Below are positions 61,251-64,000 of a DNA stretch of 64,000 nt, piece by piece (within the stretch, counting starts at the first letter, position 1; each line of letters begins with the position of its first letter). This DNA comes from Phalacrocorax aristotelis (lineage: Eukaryota; Chordata; Aves; Suliformes; Phalacrocoracidae), in NCBI RefSeq assembly GCF_949628215.1, contig NC_134278.1:34552115-34616114 (forward strand). The letters are read 5' to 3'. The notes beneath the pieces are model-generated. The model was not told the origin of the DNA and did no database searches. It saw only the letters and a program-made list of their open reading frames with translations. Both the position numbers and the translations under genes were made by a program.

Positions 61251-63579
61251 GTGAGTATTAACATTGCCAAATCACAGAGAGATTTAATTTCTCCTGATAT
61301 ATGTGAATAAAATTGTGTTTACTTAGGTGAAGCAAAATCAAAAATAAGCAGGGACCATGAGAAGAGGAAATCTTTCCCTCATGGCAAACCCAATATATTA
61401 AGCAAACCTCACAAGGTTTTCAGTAGTATATGGTTTTGTAAAGAAAGATATGATAAAATGCTTTTTTTTTAATAAGGTCTGGGTTCTGATTCTAAAACAC
61501 AAATGTTATTTAAAAAGTGAGGGTTTTAAATATTGATATAAAAGAAAGATCGTATGGACTACTATTTTTTTTAAAGTGAAAATCCCTTATGTTTAGTTTG
61601 TAAGTGAATATACAGAAATTCATTGTGCCCTGCTGTGCAGCCAGTCACTATCTCAAGGGGTGTGGAATCAAAGACTGTCATTTACAACTCTCTGCTTAGT
61701 TTTAGGGGTGTTCCAGCAATTCACCATGAATGAGGAGTTACTGAGGAAAAAATAACTATGCAAAATAGAAGGGATTAATAGTAAAGCAGACCTATTACAT
61801 AACAGAACTGGTATGATCTAGTTTGCACCTTGCTATTGGTAATAGTTCTGTCAGTCCAATCCTTTAAGCTGTACACTCATACACGGTAGAACATGTTGCA
61901 AAAATAGCTGGAGGTTTACCTGTTCAAAACTCTGTGTGTCAGGTTTACTCAGCCTGCTTTAAATGCCTGTAATTTGGGAACTGCATTTCTGACTTGGCTT
62001 GCAGTGGCCGTTCAGAGACATTCAACAGGTACAGACAGGACTGCTTAATGTTGTGTAATAAGGGAGGTGATGGGGTTGAAGGCAGGAAAGCTCATATGAT
62101 CATATATTACTTGGAAGTAATATTTACCAGTACCAGTTACATGCTTGATAGATTTCTATAGGCTGAAGTAGGTGAGGGTGGTGCTCAAGTGAGTGTCAGG
62201 ACTGGATTTTTCGAACCCGTTCTCGTGTGGGTGTGGAGTTGTTACTATCATCTTTGATGGAAAAAATGTTTAAAGTTGTTCCTGCCCTTATCCCTGTGCT
62301 TGGCTGCTTCTTCACGTCCTTGTGCTGCTGTTCAACAGCTGCTCAGTCATGTTGAGGCAGCTGTAGTAAGGCTGAGATCTAAGGTGTGCTGGGGAAGTGA
62401 CCCAGATTGAAAAGCGTCTCTGTTTCTCTTTGCCTAACCCAGACCAGCTCACTGATCTGGTTGACAGCACAGCCCCACTCACAGCTGCATACGTGCTTTT
62501 CAGGAGGTGGGGAAGTGTGGCTCAGACATGGGAACAAAGGCTGATGACAGCGGTGGGCTCCTTCAACAGCTCACTTGCCAGGTGAAAAAGTGTTTGTGAA
62601 ACTTTGCTTGGGCTTTCTGCTAAGTCTTGAGTAATCCTTAAGTCAGGAGGACACTGCTGAAGGAACTGCAGCAGCCTTTTTCAGGATCTGAGTGCCACTC
62701 CCTTCTGAAACAAACCCAAAAAGAAAAGGAAAAAAAAATTGTAAAATTGAAAGAAAAATGCCTTTGCTTCATCTGGGCTAATGAAACAGCTGTGAGAAAA
62801 CAGACAAGTGAAGTGAAATGTTAGTAGACCAAATGAGATGGTATTCTAAATTTTAGCTGTCTAGTGTGTACTACAGAAGGTTAATGAGCATGGAAAACAC
62901 ATGAAAGGGTGGGAATGTCTCCCAAGTCATGAGTAACAGGGAGAAGACAAACAGGGAACATTTTGTTCACTGTCTCTTCCGATGCATAGCTAGAGGGCAC
63001 CAGATGACGGAGGTAAAGAGCAATTTTAAAACCATTAAAACAGCATAACTGAACTGTAGAGCACAGCACTGGTGGGTGTTGTGAATACTGAAAACTCAGG
63101 TGGGATCAAAAAAGGTCTGGACAAATTCACAGAAGTACAGTCCATTGAGAACTGCTAACTGGAAAGCCCCGAGGCTCCGGCTGGCACAATGTTTCTGCTG
63201 GCTGCCCTGGTTGATGCCATTCTGTAGGTGTTGAACCTTGGCTGCTGCCAAAGACTGGATGTTAGCTGGCACGTTAGGTCTAGCAGGGCGCACTCTTTCC
63301 TGGAATATCATCTTTTCCCTACTATTACTTTTTTAAAGCTTAGGGTTTTAACATTGAGTGTGACATTGAATGCAATGTTTGGGGTTCTTAATAGAGCTCT
63401 AAATTCTTCAGCAGCATGAAGGATATCCAGGGGCTGGGATAATGTCCTTCACTCTAAGGTATCTTTCTCTAGTCACACTGCATTTAATAAGTGAATAAAA
63501 GAGAAACGAGGAGATAGATAACAATATAAATGAAAGTCTGAACTCTTGCATATTTGTAGGAAATCTAAAGATTTCAAGG
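61251..63579. other. CD109 intron 5 (partial), no gene seen
   Basis: The next human-like segment (after GDWSIEVEVN, expected DQTYYQSFQV) was not found, so the intron continues past the right edge. No repeat recognised in this part. Confidence 0.75.
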
Positions 63580-64000
63580 AAAACTTGATTGTTAATAAAA
63601 CTATGAAAGAGTTTTTAAAGTTTGCTAGGAACAAAAGAAAATCAGTGGTGGCAGAGCCCAGTAATGTGAGGAAACAGTATGTGGCAGAGATGGAAGCATT
63701 TAACAGGGGTGATGGTGTGGTTAAGTGAATCTCAGTGGGGGGAGATTTGAGAAGACCAGCAGAAGATAAATGCCCTTAACAGAAAAGGGTAAGTGGGGTA
63801 ACACGGGAAACTGTAGACCTGTCATCTGCCATGAGAAAAAAAAAAACGACAAAAGTGATTTGGGGTTCCACTGATAAAGAATTAAATTCTTTATGGCTAT
63901 TATGGATTTGGTTAATAAGGTAGATTTGCTGATGTAATAGATTTCTGTGAAGGCTTTTTCATGGTACAAAATCCAAATGAAAAACAGCAACGTACATAAA
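63580..64000 (+). repeat. Ancient CR1-like LINE ORF2 fragment running off the right edge
   Basis: A decayed RT order is visible: an open stretch with FLKFARNKRKSVVAEP, then a GGGAAACTGTAGACCTGTC phrase (63804-63822) corresponding to the GNYRPVS motif with one extra base, and GATTTCTGTGAAGGCTTTTT (63939-63958) corresponding to DFCKAFD. Old and broken. Confidence 0.55.

Noticed and set aside
1..64000. CRISPR arrays, bacterial operons, tRNA or rRNA genes
   Set aside because: No direct-repeat/spacer arrays, ribosome-binding-site gene runs or cloverleaf-type sequences were seen; the DNA is vertebrate nuclear.

Overview
The window is nuclear DNA from a bird. The evidence is intron-split coding exons with consensus GT-AG junctions, CpG-island promoters, and CR1 retrotransposons, one of which ends in the avian tail ATTCTATG repeated. 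A solo LTR at 28386-28960 closely resembles, from memory, a family that is very common in Neoaves. I therefore favour a neoavian species, but the species itself cannot be fixed.

Layout: two conserved protein genes stand head to head, as SLC17A5 and CD109 do in human 6q13. The left third (3285-18917, minus strand) holds exons 1-9 of SLC17A5 (sialin, the lysosomal sialic-acid/H+ exporter). The last exons lie beyond the left edge. Its CpG-island promoter (about 18450-19470) carries a YY1-type initiator element and an M-box/CLEAR-like site. The right part (39927-61250, plus strand) holds exons 1-5 of CD109 (a GPI-anchored member of the alpha-2-macroglobulin/complement family). These include a 29-nt micro-exon at 57052-57080 that had to be found by reading phase and splice signals. 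The rest of CD109 lies beyond the right edge. Its promoter is a second CpG island (about 39350-40200) with short GC-rich tandem repeats.

The roughly 20 kb between the two promoters and the long CD109 introns contain no convincing protein gene. They are a record of repeat insertion: a nearly full-length but dead CR1 (about 20182-24502) interrupted by a 617-bp solo LTR with a perfect 4-bp target duplication; an old antisense CR1 (27290-27690); the neoavian-type solo LTR; CR1 3' tails at 30855-31023 and 54610-55205, the second running into a 17-bp minisatellite; and much older CR1-like RT fragments at 46130-47720 and from about 63580 to the right edge.

The two genes share a neighbourhood, not a pathway: one acts in the lysosomal membrane, the other at the cell surface. 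I did not find a new multi-gene system. The points most worth following up are the phase-locked CD109 micro-exon, a 35-codon ORF with paired CxxC motifs in SLC17A5 intron 5, the overlapping upstream ORF and TFE-type site in the sialin promoter, and the CRE/TATA-bearing solo LTR upstream of CD109.
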